Assembly: GCA_000745135.1 (NCBI GenBank)
Contig: JQNH01000001.1
Coordinates: 3,643,501 to 3,707,500, forward strand
Reading direction: 5' to 3'
Length of the DNA: 64,000 nt
From: Rhizobiales bacterium YIM 77505
GTDB taxonomy: Bacteria > Pseudomonadota > Alphaproteobacteria > Rhizobiales > Beijerinckiaceae
Made by a program: the position numbers and the translations under genes. The stretch's first letter is position 1. Each line of letters opens with the position of its first letter. Under the pieces are notes generated by a model. It had not been told where the DNA came from. It saw only the letters and a program-made list of their open reading frames with translations, and did not search any database. Positions 38,123-48,635 of this stretch are shown piece after piece.

Positions 38123-38896
38123 TCAGTCGAGCCGCATCGGCAGGCCCGCCGCGGCCATGTAAGCCTTGGCCTCGCCGATGCTGTGCTCGCCGAAGTGGAA
38201 GATCGAAGCTGCGAGGACGGCGCTGGCGTGGCCCTCGCGCACCCCTGCCACGAGATCGTCGAGCCCGCCGACGCCGCCTGACGCGATCACCGGCACGTTC
38301 ACTGCGTCCGCAATGGCGCGCATGAGCTTGAGATCGTAGCCGGACTTCGTGCCGTCCTTGTCCATGGAGGTGACGAGGAGCTCTCCGGCTCCAAGCTCGG
38401 CAACCTTCTTCGCGAAGGCGATTGCATCGATTCCAGTGGGGTTGCGGCCGCCATGGGTGAAGATCTCCCAACGGTCCGGCTCGTCGGGACCCGAGACCTT
38501 CTTGGCGTCGATCGCGACCACGATGCATTGGCTGCCGAATTTCTCCGCGGCCTCGCGGACGAAGTCGGGGTTGTTCACCGCGGCGGTGTTGATCGAGACC
38601 TTGTCCGCGCCGGCGAGCAGAAGCTTGCGGATGTCCTCGACCGTGCGCACGCCGCCGCCCACCGTGAGGGGCATGAAGCAGGCCTCCGCGGTCCGGCGCA
38701 CCACGTCGAGCAGGATGCCCCGATCCTCGTGGCTCGCGGTGATGTCCAGGAAGCACAGCTCGTCGGCACCGGCCGCGTCATAGGCCTTGGCCGCCTCGAC
38801 CGGGTCGCCGGCGTCACGCAGATCCACGAAGCGCACGCCCTTGACGACGCGGCCGTCCTTCACGTCAAGGCACGGAATGAGGCGGATTTTCAGCAT
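38123..38896 (-). CDS. hisF: Imidazole glycerol phosphate synthase subunit HisF
   Basis: This 257-residue TIM-barrel cyclase uses ammonia from HisH to make imidazole glycerol phosphate and AICAR. The catalytic aspartates are D11 in [14 protein letters not shown] and D130 in VVAIDAKKV. The phosphate sites [13 protein letters not shown] and VIASGGVGG are clear. It is 7 bp downstream of a 68-residue gene, which lies between it and hisA. Confidence 0.98.
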   Translation of the reverse strand: MLKIRLIPCLDVKDGRVVKGVRFVDLRDAGDPVEAAKAYDAAGADELCFLDITASHEDRGILLDVVRRTAEACFMPLTVGGGVRTVEDIRKLLLAGADKVSINTAAVNNPDFVREAAEKFGSQCIVVAIDAKKVSGPDEPDRWEIFTHGGRNPTGIDAIAFAKKVAELGAGELLVTSMDKDGTKSGYDLKLMRAIADAVNVPVIASGGVGGLDDLVAGVREGHASAVLAASIFHFGEHSIGEAKAYMAAAGLPMRLD

Positions 38897-38903
38897 GAAA
38901 TGC

Positions 38904-39110
38904 TCAATCCAGTGAATACGGCCGGTTCAGCACCTCAGCGGGGGTGAACGGGCAGGTCTCGGCAAATTCTGCTTGGCGCAGGCCGGTCTCGCGGATGGCC
39001 TCGATCCGAGCGGTGCGATAAGCACGCTCCAGCGCCTCACCAGCACGCGGCCTCAGGCCAGGGTTGTCGGCGAGCGCAGCGGGCTTTGGCTTCTTCGTCG
39101 CGAGCGGCAC
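38904..39110 (-). CDS. Small DUF29-like protein between hisA and hisF
   Basis: This 68-residue open frame has a strong ribosome site: AGGAGG lies 5 nt before its GTG. The last 48 residues ([18 protein letters not shown], then [20 protein letters not shown]) resemble the C-terminal end of DUF29 proteins, which normally run to about 140-150 residues. The DUF29 N-terminal helices are missing and there is no room for them, since hisA ends 15 bp upstream. It could be a trimmed but translated relic or a small protein in its own right. Function is unknown. Confidence 0.7.
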   Translation of the reverse strand: MPLATKKPKPAALADNPGLRPRAGEALERAYRTARIEAIRETGLRQAEFAETCPFTPAEVLNRPYSLD

Positions 39111-39125
39111 GGCGACCTCCTCAGG

Positions 39126-39869
39126 TCAGCCTACCACGGAACGCCGCTGCCGGATGAGGGCCAGCGCCTCTGCCGGATCGATACGCCCGTCATAGAGCGC
39201 GCGCCCGGTGATGGCGCCGGCGAGCTTGGCGCAATCGGGCTCGAGGAGGCGCTCGATATCACGCATCGAAGCAAGGCCGCCGGACGCGACGACGGGGATC
39301 GCAACCGCGTCGGCCAGGGCTAAGGTCATGGGTATGTTCAGCCCCTTGAGGACGCCGTCGCGGGTGATGTCCGTGTAGATGATCGCGGCGACGCCCGCGT
39401 CCTCGAAGCGCCGGCCGAGCTCCTGGGCCGTGAGGCTCGCGGTCTGCGCCCAGCCCTCGACGGCCACGCGGCCGTCCTTGGCGTCGATGCCGACGGCGAT
39501 ACGGCCGGGATGGCGGCGGGCCGCCTCGCGAACGAAATCGGGGTCGCGTACCGCCGCCGTGCCGAGGATGACGCGGGCAACGCCTTTCTCGAGCCAGCCT
39601 TCCACGGTCCGCATGTCGCGGATGCCGCCGCCGAGCTGCACGGGAATGGAGATCCCGTTCAACATCGCATCGACGGCGGCGGCGTTCATCGGCCTGCCGG
39701 CAAAGGCGCCGTCGAGATCAACGACGTGCAGCCATTCGAAGCCTTGGCGCTCGAAGGCGGCGGCCTGCGCTGCCGGGTCGTCGCTGAAGACAGTCGCCTG
39801 GGCCATGTCGCCCTGGACGAGGCGCACGCAGCGGCCTTCCTTCAGGTCGATGGCAGGAAAGAGGATCAT
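39126..39869 (-). CDS. hisA: ProFAR isomerase HisA
   Basis: This 247-residue TIM barrel isomerises ProFAR to PRFAR in histidine synthesis. D8 in [16 protein letters not shown] and the second Asp in [10 protein letters not shown] are the catalytic pair. [10 protein letters not shown] and [10 protein letters not shown] bind the two phosphates. I chose ATG 39869 because it overlaps the hisH stop as ATGA; a GTG at 39878 would add three residues. Confidence 0.97.
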   Translation of the reverse strand: MILFPAIDLKEGRCVRLVQGDMAQATVFSDDPAAQAAAFERQGFEWLHVVDLDGAFAGRPMNAAAVDAMLNGISIPVQLGGGIRDMRTVEGWLEKGVARVILGTAAVRDPDFVREAARRHPGRIAVGIDAKDGRVAVEGWAQTASLTAQELGRRFEDAGVAAIIYTDITRDGVLKGLNIPMTLALADAVAIPVVASGGLASMRDIERLLEPDCAKLAGAITGRALYDGRIDPAEALALIRQRRSVVG

Positions 39870-40516
39870 GGCCGCCACGTGAGGAAGTTGGCGATGAGGG
39901 CGAGGCCGAGCTTCTGGCTCTTCTCCGGGTGGAACTGCGTTCCGGCCATGTTGTCCCTGGCCACGACCGCCGTCACCGGCCCGCCATAGTCCGTCACGGC
40001 CACCACGTCTGAAGGATCGCGGGGCGACAGGGCGAAGGAGTGGACGAAATAGGCGTGCAGGCCCGTCGGCCCGGTCGGCACGCCGTCGAGCAGGGGGTGG
40101 ACGCGTTGCGCCTCCAGCGTGTTCCAGCCCATGTGCGGGATCTTGAGCGCAGGATCCCCGGGCTCGATCGCCTTGACGTCCCCCGCGATCCAGTCGAGTC
40201 CCCGTGTCGCCTCATGCTCGAGGCCGCGGCTCGCCATGAGCTGCATGCCGACGCAGATGCCGAGGAACGGCTTGCCTTGCCGACGGACTGCCTCGGTCAG
40301 GGCCTCGACCATGCCTGGCACCGCATCGAGCCCGCGGCGGCAATCCGCGAAGGCGCCGACACCTGGCAGAACGATCCGTTCGGCCCGTCGCACCGCTTCC
40401 GGGTCGGACGTGACGGTGATCGCCTCTTCGATTCCCGCTCCCGCCGCGGCTCTCTGGAAGGCCTTGTGCGCCGAATGGAGATTGCCCGAGCCGTAATCGA
40501 TGATCGCCACGCTCAC
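39866..40516 (-). CDS. hisH: Imidazole glycerol phosphate synthase glutaminase subunit HisH
   Basis: This 216-residue class I glutamine amidotransferase feeds ammonia to HisF. The nucleophile is C88 in [11 protein letters not shown], and the His/Glu pair is in [11 protein letters not shown]. The oxyanion strand [10 protein letters not shown] is present. The true start is GTG 40516 ([12 protein letters not shown]), which overlaps the DUF2628 stop as GTGA; the open frame runs on to 41191 but the upstream part is not HisH-like. Confidence 0.97.
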   Translation of the reverse strand: MSVAIIDYGSGNLHSAHKAFQRAAAGAGIEEAITVTSDPEAVRRAERIVLPGVGAFADCRRGLDAVPGMVEALTEAVRRQGKPFLGICVGMQLMASRGLEHEATRGLDWIAGDVKAIEPGDPALKIPHMGWNTLEAQRVHPLLDGVPTGPTGLHAYFVHSFALSPRDPSDVVAVTDYGGPVTAVVARDNMAGTQFHPEKSQKLGLALIANFLTWRP

Positions 40517-41025
40517 CGGCCGCGCTCCGCTTCGGGGAAGAGACCGATGACCGGCTCCAGCCCTCGATAGCCTGCGCTGGCTGCAAGGCCTGCCGGAGCG
40601 GTCGCGATCGGTGTGGCGCGTCGCTCGAGGGACGGTCCGCGGCGGGTGAGCCAGCGGGCGAAGGCCTTGGTCTCCGCCTCCTCCCGGTCCCTGGCCGTCA
40701 CCACGTCCACCGCGGGCCAGCCCCGGCGCACGAGGGTCCAGCGATAGAGGCTGTTCGCTTCGAGCCCGATCAGCACGCCGAGCAACAGCTCGGCGAGGCC
40801 GGCCGCGACTCGGCCGAGGTTCAGCCAATCGAGGAGAGCGCCGAGGCCAATCACGGCGATCAGGACGAGAAGCCCGGCGATCCACAGGCGGTGGAAGAAG
40901 AACCACAAAGCGGAGAAGAAGAACGCACCCCAGGAAAAGCCGTCCTTCACGAGGACGGCGCGGTCGAGGGCGCCTGCCTCTCCCGGCGAGGCCTCCGCGG
41001 GCAGGTGGAGGGTATAGGTCCGCAT
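40513..41025 (-). CDS. DUF2628 membrane protein
   Basis: This 170-residue protein starts MRTYTLHLP and has a hydrophobic stretch with two or three membrane segments ([19 protein letters not shown], then [13 protein letters not shown] and [20 protein letters not shown]). This is the DUF2628 pattern. The C-terminal 60 residues are soluble and basic. It is wedged between hisB and hisH with an overlap to hisH, the normal place in Rhizobiales. Its role is unknown; co-translation with histidine genes is the only clue. Confidence 0.92.
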   Translation of the reverse strand: MRTYTLHLPAEASPGEAGALDRAVLVKDGFSWGAFFFSALWFFFHRLWIAGLLVLIAVIGLGALLDWLNLGRVAAGLAELLLGVLIGLEANSLYRWTLVRRGWPAVDVVTARDREEAETKAFARWLTRRGPSLERRATPIATAPAGLAASAGYRGLEPVIGLFPEAERGR

Positions 41026-41033
41026 CGGCGCTC

Positions 41034-41621
41034 CTATAGCGCGCCTTTGGTCGACGGCACACGGCCTTCCTCGCGCGGATCGAGGGCAACCGCGCGGCGC
41101 AGCGCCCGGGCGAGCCCCTTGAAGCAGCTCTCGGCGATATGGTGGCTGTTGTCGCCGTAAAGCGTCTCGACGTGCAGGGTGATTCCGGCATTCATGGCGA
41201 AGGCCTGGAACCACTCGCGCACGAGTTCGGTGTCGAAGGCGCCGATCTTCTCGGTCGGGAACGCCGTTCGGAAGACGAGGAAGGGACGCCCCGAGATGTC
41301 GACGGCGACCCGGGTCAGCGTCTCGTCCATGGGCAGGTGAACGTCGGCGTAGCGGGCGATGCCCTTCTTGTCCCCGAGCGCCTTGAGAAAGGCCTGGCCG
41401 AGGGCGATGCCCGTATCCTCGGTGGTGTGGTGCTGGTCCACATGCAGGTCGCCCGCGACCTTCACCTCAAGGTCGAACAGGGCATGCCGCGCCAGCAGCT
41501 CCAGCATATGGTCGAGGAAGCCCACCCCGGTCGTGATCCCCGTCTTACCGCTCCCGTCGAGGGAGAGGCTGACCGAGACGTCGGTTTCGGAGGTGCGGCG
41601 GCTGACGCTCGCGGAACGCAT
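41034..41621 (-). CDS. hisB: Imidazoleglycerol-phosphate dehydratase
   Basis: This 195-residue manganese enzyme dehydrates imidazole glycerol phosphate. The metal-binding repeats are [10 protein letters not shown] and [13 protein letters not shown], with [16 protein letters not shown] and [16 protein letters not shown] between. It is the monofunctional form, without a HisN phosphatase. It heads the minus-strand histidine run and is divergent from hslV with 122 bp between starts. Confidence 0.98.
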   Translation of the reverse strand: MRSASVSRRTSETDVSVSLSLDGSGKTGITTGVGFLDHMLELLARHALFDLEVKVAGDLHVDQHHTTEDTGIALGQAFLKALGDKKGIARYADVHLPMDETLTRVAVDISGRPFLVFRTAFPTEKIGAFDTELVREWFQAFAMNAGITLHVETLYGDNSHHIAESCFKGLARALRRAVALDPREEGRVPSTKGAL

Positions 41622-41743
41622 GGACCTCTCTGCCTTCAGGATGATCGGCGGCTTTTAGCAAGGGGGGCGGGCGAACGCCACCCGAGTTGGAATCTGCGGT
41701 CGGCATGCTTACCTGAAGCGCCCTCCGCCGACGAAGAGCGACG

Positions 41744-42295
41744 ATGGCCGACGAATCTTCATCCCGCATGCACGCCACCACCATCCTCATGGTCCGCAAG
41801 GGCGGACGAGTCGTCATTGGCGGCGACGGCCAGGTGAGCCTGGGGCAGACGATCGTCAAGGGCAACGCCAAGAAGGTGCGCCGTCTTGCCAAGGGCGCGG
41901 TGATCGGCGGCTTCGCTGGCGCCACGGCCGACGCCTTCACCCTTTTTGAGCGCCTCGAGGCCAAGCTCGAACAATATCCCGGGCAGCTCACCCGGGCCTG
42001 CGTCGAACTCACCAAGGACTGGCGCACCGACCGCTACCTTCGCCGGCTCGAAGCCATGATGCTCGTCGCCGACCGGGAGGTGAGCCTGCTGCTGTCCGGT
42101 TCGGGCGACGTTCTGGAGCCGGAAGGCGGCATCATGGCGATCGGCTCGGGCGGCAACTATGCCCTTGCGGCCGCCCGGGCGCTTGCGGACAGTGAACTCA
42201 ACGCCGAGGCGATCGTGCGCCGCTCGCTTGCCATCGCGGCGGAGATCTGCGTCTACACCAACGCCAATGTGGTGATCGAAAGCCTGGAAGCGTGA
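41744..42295 (+). CDS. hslV: ATP-dependent protease subunit HslV
   Basis: This 183-residue proteasome-like peptidase forms two hexamer rings capped by HslU. The catalytic N-terminal Thr is T12 in [13 protein letters not shown], exposed after removal of an 11-residue leader; a short leader is typical in Rhizobiales. [19 protein letters not shown] and [15 protein letters not shown] are diagnostic. It is 127 bp upstream of hslU and likely heat-induced, though I could not fix a heat-shock promoter. Confidence 0.97.
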   Translation: MADESSSRMHATTILMVRKGGRVVIGGDGQVSLGQTIVKGNAKKVRRLAKGAVIGGFAGATADAFTLFERLEAKLEQYPGQLTRACVELTKDWRTDRYLRRLEAMMLVADREVSLLLSGSGDVLEPEGGIMAIGSGGNYALAAARALADSELNAEAIVRRSLAIAAEICVYTNANVVIESLEA

Positions 42296-42378
42296 CCTCA
42301 GGGCCGTCCTTCCGGATGCGCCGAAGGCGCTATCCGGGATCCGAAGGCCGAGAGAGATGCGCTGTTGTCTGCACACGG

Positions 42379-42408
42379 TCCTGGATCATCGCTTCGCTTG
42401 GTCCGGGA
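42379..42408. repeat. Extragenic hairpin repeat between hslV and hslU
   Basis: TCCTGGATCA (42379-42388) and TGGTCCGGGA (42399-42408) can pair as a 10-bp stem with two G-U pairs around a 10-nt loop, followed by TGACG. The stem and the GATGACG after it resemble the element at 8424-8450. It lies 15 bp before the hslU start and could also affect hslU expression. Confidence 0.45.
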
Positions 42409-42422
42409 TGACGAGGACCTGA

Positions 42423-43733
<1,311 letters not shown>

Positions 43734-43812
43734 AACGCCGCCTCCACAGCCTTCATCTTGCCCACGAGCGGGGAGGATCGCTGACGGCTGCGGCCCCGTC
43801 GAGGAGGCTTCG

Positions 43813-44367
43813 ATGATGCGATCCGAGCGGGAGAAGATGCTCGCCGGCGAGTTCTACCGCCCGAGCGACCCGGAGATCCAAGCGGAGCTTGCCGCCACCG
43901 CCGTGTGGCTCGCGCGCTACAACGCGGCCGTGGCGAGCCCGCCGGCCGAGCGGCGGCGGCTCCTGTCCGAGCGGCTCGGGGCCGTGGGGCCTGGCGCGGA
44001 GATCCGCCCGCCCTTCCATTGCGACTACGGCTTCAACATCCGTCTCGGCGCCAACGTCTTCCTGAACTTCAATTGCGTCATCCTCGACGTGGTCGAGGTC
44101 GCGATCGGCGAGGGGACGCAGATCGGGCCGGGTGTCCAGATCTACGCTGCCGACCACCCGCGCGATGCGGCGCTGCGGCGTCAGGGCCTCGAATTCGGCC
44201 GGCCGGTGCGGATCGGCAATCATGTGTGGATCGGCGGCGGCGCCCTCCTCCTGCCGGGTGTCACGATCGGCGACGACGCGATCATTGGCGCCGGCAGCGT
44301 GGTGACGCGCGACGTGCCAGGCGGCGGACGCGTCGCCGGCAACCCTGCCCGGCCCATCGGTGGATGA
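43813..44367 (+). CDS. Maltose/galactoside O-acetyltransferase family protein
   Basis: This 184-residue left-handed beta-helix enzyme uses acetyl-CoA to acetylate a sugar hydroxyl. The N-terminal Mac domain ([17 protein letters not shown]) is followed by hexapeptide repeats. The catalytic His is H115 in [10 protein letters not shown], and the coil ends [14 protein letters not shown] and GNPARPIG. This matches Maa/NodL proteins. The true substrate is unknown and could be an oligosaccharide. It precedes trpS on the same strand. Confidence 0.92.
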   Translation: MMRSEREKMLAGEFYRPSDPEIQAELAATAVWLARYNAAVASPPAERRRLLSERLGAVGPGAEIRPPFHCDYGFNIRLGANVFLNFNCVILDVVEVAIGEGTQIGPGVQIYAADHPRDAALRRQGLEFGRPVRIGNHVWIGGGALLLPGVTIGDDAIIGAGSVVTRDVPGGGRVAGNPARPIGG

Positions 44368-44449
44368 CCCCGATCGATGCGTTCGCGCTCTTGCGCTCGG
44401 CTCCGCGGGCTTCCATAACGCCGCCGATCTTCGGTCAGGAGCGGGCTTG

Positions 44450-45490
44450 ATGGCTCAGTTCACGGAGCGGGTGTTTTCCGGCGTGCAGCCGACCGGCAAC
44501 CTGCACCTCGGCAACTATCTTGGCGCGATCAAGCGCTTCGTCGAGATGCAAGCGAGGTATGACTGCATCTATTGCGTCGTCGACATGCACGCCATCACCG
44601 TATGGCAGGATCCCAAGGAACTGGCGAGCCAGACGCGCGAGGTGACAGCGGCGTTCCTCGCCGCCGGCATCGATCCGAGGAGGCACATCGTCTTCAATCA
44701 GAGCCAGGTGTCCGAGCATGCGGAACTGGCCTGGGTGTTCAACTGCGTCGCGAGGCTCGGCTGGCTCAACCGCATGACCCAGTTCAAGGAAAAGGCGGGC
44801 AAGGACCGGGAGAACGCCTCGGTCGGCCTCTACGCCTATCCGAACCTGATGGCCGCCGACATCCTCGTCTACCGTGCAACCCACGTGCCCGTGGGCGAGG
44901 ATCAGAAGCAGCATCTGGAGCTCACCCGCGACATCGCCCAGAAGTTCAACAACGACTGGTCTGAGTCGATCGCCGCGCACGGCCATGGCGACGCCTTCTT
45001 CCCGCTCACCGAGCCTCTCATCGGCGGTCCGGCAACCCGCGTCATGTCGCTGCGCGACGGCACCAGGAAGATGTCGAAATCCGATCCGTCCGACTATTCT
45101 CGCATCAACCTCACCGACCCGCCCGACGCGATCGCCCAGAAGTTCAAGAAGGCCAAGACCGATCCCGAGCCGCTGCCGAGCGAGGAAGCGGGCTTGGCGG
45201 GCCGGCCGGAGGCGGACAATCTCGTCGGTATTTTCGCGGCGCTGAAGGATGTCACCAAGGCTAACGTGTTGCGCGAGTATGGGGGCGCCCAATTCTCGAC
45301 CTTCAAGAGCGCTCTCATCGATCTGGCGGTCACCAAGCTGGGGCCGATCGGCACCGAGATGAGGCGGCTGGCCGCCGATCCGGGCCATATCGACGCCATC
45401 CTGGCCGACGGGGCCGAGCGCGCCCGGGCCATCGCGCGCCCGACGCTCGAAGCGGTAAAGGACATCGTGGGCTTCGTGCGGAGCCGGTGA
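44450..45490 (+). CDS. trpS: Tryptophanyl-tRNA synthetase
   Basis: This 346-residue class I synthetase charges tRNA-Trp. The HIGH-type motif is HLGN (19-22) in [16 protein letters not shown], and KMSKS is in [28 protein letters not shown] is the conserved tryptophan-site region. I chose ATG 44450 because AGGAG lies 8 nt upstream and the protein start fits; the open frame extends to 44360 into the previous gene. Confidence 0.97.
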   Translation: MAQFTERVFSGVQPTGNLHLGNYLGAIKRFVEMQARYDCIYCVVDMHAITVWQDPKELASQTREVTAAFLAAGIDPRRHIVFNQSQVSEHAELAWVFNCVARLGWLNRMTQFKEKAGKDRENASVGLYAYPNLMAADILVYRATHVPVGEDQKQHLELTRDIAQKFNNDWSESIAAHGHGDAFFPLTEPLIGGPATRVMSLRDGTRKMSKSDPSDYSRINLTDPPDAIAQKFKKAKTDPEPLPSEEAGLAGRPEADNLVGIFAALKDVTKANVLREYGGAQFSTFKSALIDLAVTKLGPIGTEMRRLAADPGHIDAILADGAERARAIARPTLEAVKDIVGFVRSR

Positions 45491-45566
45491 AGCCGCAACC
45501 TGTGGCGCGGCTCTTGCCTTGGACTGCGCGTGTCAGGCACCATGCCCGGGAGGAGGTCGCCTTGAG

Positions 45567-46067
45567 ATGAGCATCGCGCGACGGCGCTCCTTCGAGGCCG
45601 GCCATCGGCCCAAATTCCTCGTGGTCATTGACGAGACGCCGGAATGCGGCCGCGCCATCCATTTCGCGGCCCGCCGCGCCGCCCGCACGGGGGCCAATCT
45701 CGTGATGCTCGCGGTCACCACGCCTCCGGATCAATTCGAGTGGGTGGGGGTCGGCGAAGCCATGCTGGCCGAGGCCGCCGCTGAAGCCGAAGATCGGCTC
45801 GAGGCCGCGGCCGCCGCGGCCCGCACGGCCGCGGGGATCGAGCCGGAGACGATCATGCGGGTTGGCACCAAGGCCGACGAGATCGTCAAGTTGATCGAAG
45901 AGGACGAAGACATCTCCTTCCTTGTCCTTGCGGCGGGCACCGGCAAGGAGGGTCCAGGGCCTTTGGTCTCGACCATCGCCGAGCGGGCGGCGAGCACCTT
46001 CCCCATTCCGGTCGTTATCGTTCCTGGGAGCCTGACCGACGAAGAGATCGACGCCCTCGCCGGTTGA
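45567..46067 (+). CDS. Universal stress protein (UspA family)
   Basis: This 166-residue single Usp domain has the first strand KFLVVIDETPECGRAIHFAA and a C-terminal stretch ISFLVLAAGTGKEGPGPLVS that partly resembles the ATP-binding G-x2-G-x9-GS loop. The final IPVVIVPGSLTDEEID is typical of alphaproteobacterial homologues. AGGAGG 10 nt before ATG 45567 decides the start. It lies 76 bp after trpS and before the Nfu gene. Its role is likely stress response; ATP binding is not certain. Confidence 0.9.
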   Translation: MSIARRRSFEAGHRPKFLVVIDETPECGRAIHFAARRAARTGANLVMLAVTTPPDQFEWVGVGEAMLAEAAAEAEDRLEAAAAAARTAAGIEPETIMRVGTKADEIVKLIEEDEDISFLVLAAGTGKEGPGPLVSTIAERAASTFPIPVVIVPGSLTDEEIDALAG

Positions 46068-46147
46068 GCGGTCAACAACCATATCCTACCGGGGCCCCGG
46101 GTCTCCTTCCTGAAAAACGGCGATCGGCCTCACATGTCCAAGGGGCT

Positions 46148-46176
46148 TTGAGGCCCGGCCTGAAAACGCCATATGT
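46148..46176 (+). promoter_or_regulatory. Possible promoter for the Nfu gene
   Basis: TTGAGG (46148-46153) and ATATGT (46171-46176) with a 17-bp spacer form a plausible sigma-70-type pair in the 171-bp gap before the Nfu gene, 62 bp upstream of its start. No other support is visible. Confidence 0.3.
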
Positions 46177-46238
46177 GGTATGCTATGGACCATTCGCGCG
46201 GCCGGCCTTGAACCGGCTTCGCGAGAAGAGGCTCAACC

Positions 46239-46796
46239 ATGTTCATCCAGACCGAAGCCACGCCGAACCCGGCGACCCTGAAGTTCTTGCCCGGCCGGGT
46301 GGTGATGCCCGAGGGCACGTTCGACGCCCGCGATCCGAAGGGTGCTGCCGCCTCGCCACTCGCCGCACGACTGTTCGAGATTCCTGGCGTCTCCGGCGTG
46401 TTCTTCGGCCACGACTTCATCACCGTCACCAAGTCCGAAGGCGAATGGCAACACCTGAAGCCCGCCATCCTCGGGGCTATCATGGAGCACTACATGTCGG
46501 GGGCTCCAATCCTGTTGACGGAAGGGGAGCCGGCCGAGGAGGGAGAGGAGTTCTTCGATCCGGAGGACGCGGCCACGGTCGAAACCATCAAGGAACTCCT
46601 CGAAACGCGCGTTCGGCCGGCCGTTGCTGGCGATGGCGGCGACATCACCTTCCGGGGCTTCAAGGACGGTGTCGTCTATCTCGCCATGAAGGGGGCCTGC
46701 TCCGGCTGCCCGTCCTCGACCGCGACGTTGAGGCACGGGATCCAGAACCTGTTGCGCCACTTCCTCCCCGATGTGCGGGAGGTGCAGGCGATCTGA
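46239..46796 (+). CDS. NifU-like iron-sulfur scaffold/carrier (Nfu type)
   Basis: This 185-residue protein has an N-terminal Nfu_N (Scaffold Nfu/NifU) domain starting MFIQTEATPNPATLKFLPG, and a C-terminal NifU domain with the cluster-binding pair C154 and C157 in GACSGCPSS. Such proteins carry [4Fe-4S] clusters to target enzymes. The linker between the domains is Glu-rich. It is the alphaproteobacterial and mitochondrial Nfu1 type, not nitrogenase NifU. Confidence 0.95.
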   Translation: MFIQTEATPNPATLKFLPGRVVMPEGTFDARDPKGAAASPLAARLFEIPGVSGVFFGHDFITVTKSEGEWQHLKPAILGAIMEHYMSGAPILLTEGEPAEEGEEFFDPEDAATVETIKELLETRVRPAVAGDGGDITFRGFKDGVVYLAMKGACSGCPSSTATLRHGIQNLLRHFLPDVREVQAI

Positions 46797-46918
46797 CCGG
46801 GCGATCTGCCACGGGGCGCTTTCTTTCGCCTGCATCCACCAGCCGCTGACCGCCGCAGGTTGCGCAGGCGCGCCAGGATCGGCAAGAGTCACGCCTGTTC
46901 AGCTTCGGTGTTTTTCCC

Positions 46919-47596
46919 TTGCGGATCCTGGCCATCGACACGGCGCTCGGCGCGTGCGCCGCCTGCATCATCGACAACGGGCTGGGCGAGCCCATCGCCC
47001 ACGAATCCCTGATCATGGATCGGGGCCATGCGGAGGCGCTCGTGCCGCTCCTCGATCGCGTCGCGGCGCGCGTGGAGGGCGGCTTCACAAGCCTTGACCG
47101 GGTTGCCGTGACCGTGGGCCCCGGAAGCTATACCGGCATGAGGGTGGGCATCGCCGCGGCTCGTGCCATCGGCCTTGCGTGCCGCATTCCGGTGGTGGGC
47201 GTCACCACCTTGTCCGCTCTCCTTGCAGCGCTTGTGGCGGATGACAACCGTCGTCTGCTTGCCGCGGCCATCGACGCCCGGCACGGCCAGGTCTACTTCC
47301 AGGTCATCGCGCCGAGCGGCCAGACCGTGGTCGCGCCAACCCTCCTCAAGGTGCGCGATGCCGTCCGTCTTCTGGGCGCCGGTCCCGCCGCCCTGATCGG
47401 TTCGGGGGCTGCGGCCGTCGCCGCCGAGGCTGCGGGCATCGACCTTGCCGTGCACGACACCCGGCCGGCGCCCGACATCGTCTGGGTGGCCCGGCTCGGA
47501 TCGGTGGCGGACCCGGCCCATGCCCTGCCCAAGCCTCTTTACTTGCGCGGCCCCGATGCGCGGCCGCAGGACCAGGCGAGACTTCCGCGGCGATGA
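46919..47596 (+). CDS. tsaB: tRNA threonylcarbamoyladenosine biosynthesis protein TsaB
   Basis: This 225-residue protein partners TsaD and TsaE in making t6A37 of tRNA. The N-terminus RILAIDTALGACAACI and VTVGPGSYTGMRVGIAAARAI are diagnostic of TsaB. The start is a TTG at 46919, since no ATG or GTG in frame lies nearer the first strand; this is a rare start. It overlaps rimI by 4 bp (ATGA). The tsaB-rimI pair is widely conserved. Confidence 0.94.
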   Translation: MRILAIDTALGACAACIIDNGLGEPIAHESLIMDRGHAEALVPLLDRVAARVEGGFTSLDRVAVTVGPGSYTGMRVGIAAARAIGLACRIPVVGVTTLSALLAALVADDNRRLLAAAIDARHGQVYFQVIAPSGQTVVAPTLLKVRDAVRLLGAGPAALIGSGAAAVAAEAAGIDLAVHDTRPAPDIVWVARLGSVADPAHALPKPLYLRGPDARPQDQARLPRR

Positions 47597-48093
47597 GGCT
47601 CAGCGAATGGCTGCATCGCGCCGGACCGGTGCGCATCGAGCCGTTGGCGACGCGCCATGCGGCGCGGCTCGCGGAAATCCATGCCAGCGCCTTCACCCAG
47701 CCTTGGGATGCGCTCGAATTCGAGCGGCGGCTCGCGCAGCGCAACACGGTGGCGGATGGAGCGTTCCTGCGTCGCGGGACGGAGCCCGTGGGCTTCATCC
47801 TCTCGCGCTGTGTCGCCGACGAAGCGGAGGTGCTTTCCGTCGCCATGGCCCCGGCCGTGCGCGGCCGGGGCTACGCAGGCCTTCTCCTCGGCCACCATCT
47901 GCGACGATTGGCCCAGGCCGGGGTGCGCGACGTCTTCCTTGAAGTGGAGGAGGGGAACCGCCCCGCCCACGCCCTTTATCGCCGCTACGGCTTCCGCGAC
48001 ATCGGCCGGCGCAGCGGCTACTATGCGCGTCCGGACGGCACGCGCGCCGCTGCGATCACCATGGGCCGGAGCCTGGAGCGCAAGCCGGGTTGA
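47593..48093 (+). CDS. rimI: Ribosomal-protein-alanine N-acetyltransferase RimI-like
   Basis: This 166-residue GNAT-fold enzyme should acetylate protein N-termini, by analogy to RimI acting on ribosomal protein S18. The acetyl-CoA motif is AVRGRGYAGLLLGHHL, with the preceding strand AEVLSVAMAP and the C-terminal EVEEGNRPAHALYRRYGF. It is coupled to tsaB by an ATGA overlap. The substrate is inferred from the family and position. Confidence 0.93.
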   Translation: MRLSEWLHRAGPVRIEPLATRHAARLAEIHASAFTQPWDALEFERRLAQRNTVADGAFLRRGTEPVGFILSRCVADEAEVLSVAMAPAVRGRGYAGLLLGHHLRRLAQAGVRDVFLEVEEGNRPAHALYRRYGFRDIGRRSGYYARPDGTRAAAITMGRSLERKPG

Positions 48094-48173
48094 GCGGGCC
48101 GGTGGACGCCGCAAGGACCGCTCCGTATATGAGCGCGCGACGGAGAGGGATGGCTCGGAACGCCAGGGGAGCG

Positions 48174-48635
48174 ATGGCGGACTACGCGGACAAGGCCGAG
48201 CGCCGGCGGGCCAGCGCCATCGAACGCGCCTGCCGGTCGCGAGGGCTGCGCATGACGGGTCAGCGGCGGGTCATTGCGCGGATCCTGGGCGAGGCCGAAG
48301 ACCATCCCGACGTCATCGAGCTGCACCGCCGCGCCGCATCGATCGACAGCCGCATTTCCCTGTCAACCGTCTATCGCACCGTCAAGCTCCTCGAGACGGA
48401 GGGCATCATCGAGCGCCTCGACCTGCGCGACGGGCGCGCCCGCTACGAGCGCGCCCCCCAGGAGCACCACGATCACCTCGTCAATCTTGAGACCGGCGAC
48501 GTGATCGAGTTCCGCTCCGAAGAGATCGAGGCGTTGCAGGCCGAAATCGCGCGGCGACTCGGATTCCGCCTCGTGTCGCACCGGCTCGAGCTCTATGCCG
48601 TGCCCCTCGACGAGGGGGGCGACGAGGGTCGATGA
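48174..48635 (+). CDS. Fur-family transcriptional regulator (Fur/Mur type)
   Basis: This metal-sensing repressor has a winged-helix DNA-binding domain (LRMTGQRRVIARILGEAEDH and STVYRTVKLLE) and the metal site motif HHDHLVNLETGDVIEF. In Rhizobiales the gene at this locus is the Fur/Mur regulator, often responding to manganese. That is family knowledge and metal choice cannot be read here. I chose ATG 48174 (153 residues), preceded by AGGGGAG at a tight spacing. Starts at 48129 (AAGGA 11 nt upstream) or TTG 48090 are possible. It overlaps plsC by 4 bp. Confidence 0.9.
   Translation: MADYADKAERRRASAIERACRSRGLRMTGQRRVIARILGEAEDHPDVIELHRRAASIDSRISLSTVYRTVKLLETEGIIERLDLRDGRARYERAPQEHHDHLVNLETGDVIEFRSEEIEALQAEIARRLGFRLVSHRLELYAVPLDEGGDEGR

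Noticed and set aside
40517-41191. Upstream extension of the hisH frame
   Set aside because: It overlaps DUF2628 and hisB in another frame, and HisH homology begins exactly at GTG 40516.
41622-41743. Heat-shock (RpoH) promoter before hslV
   Set aside because: GTTGGAA and CTTACCT in the gap have a 15-bp spacer and poor match to the alphaproteobacterial heat-shock consensus.
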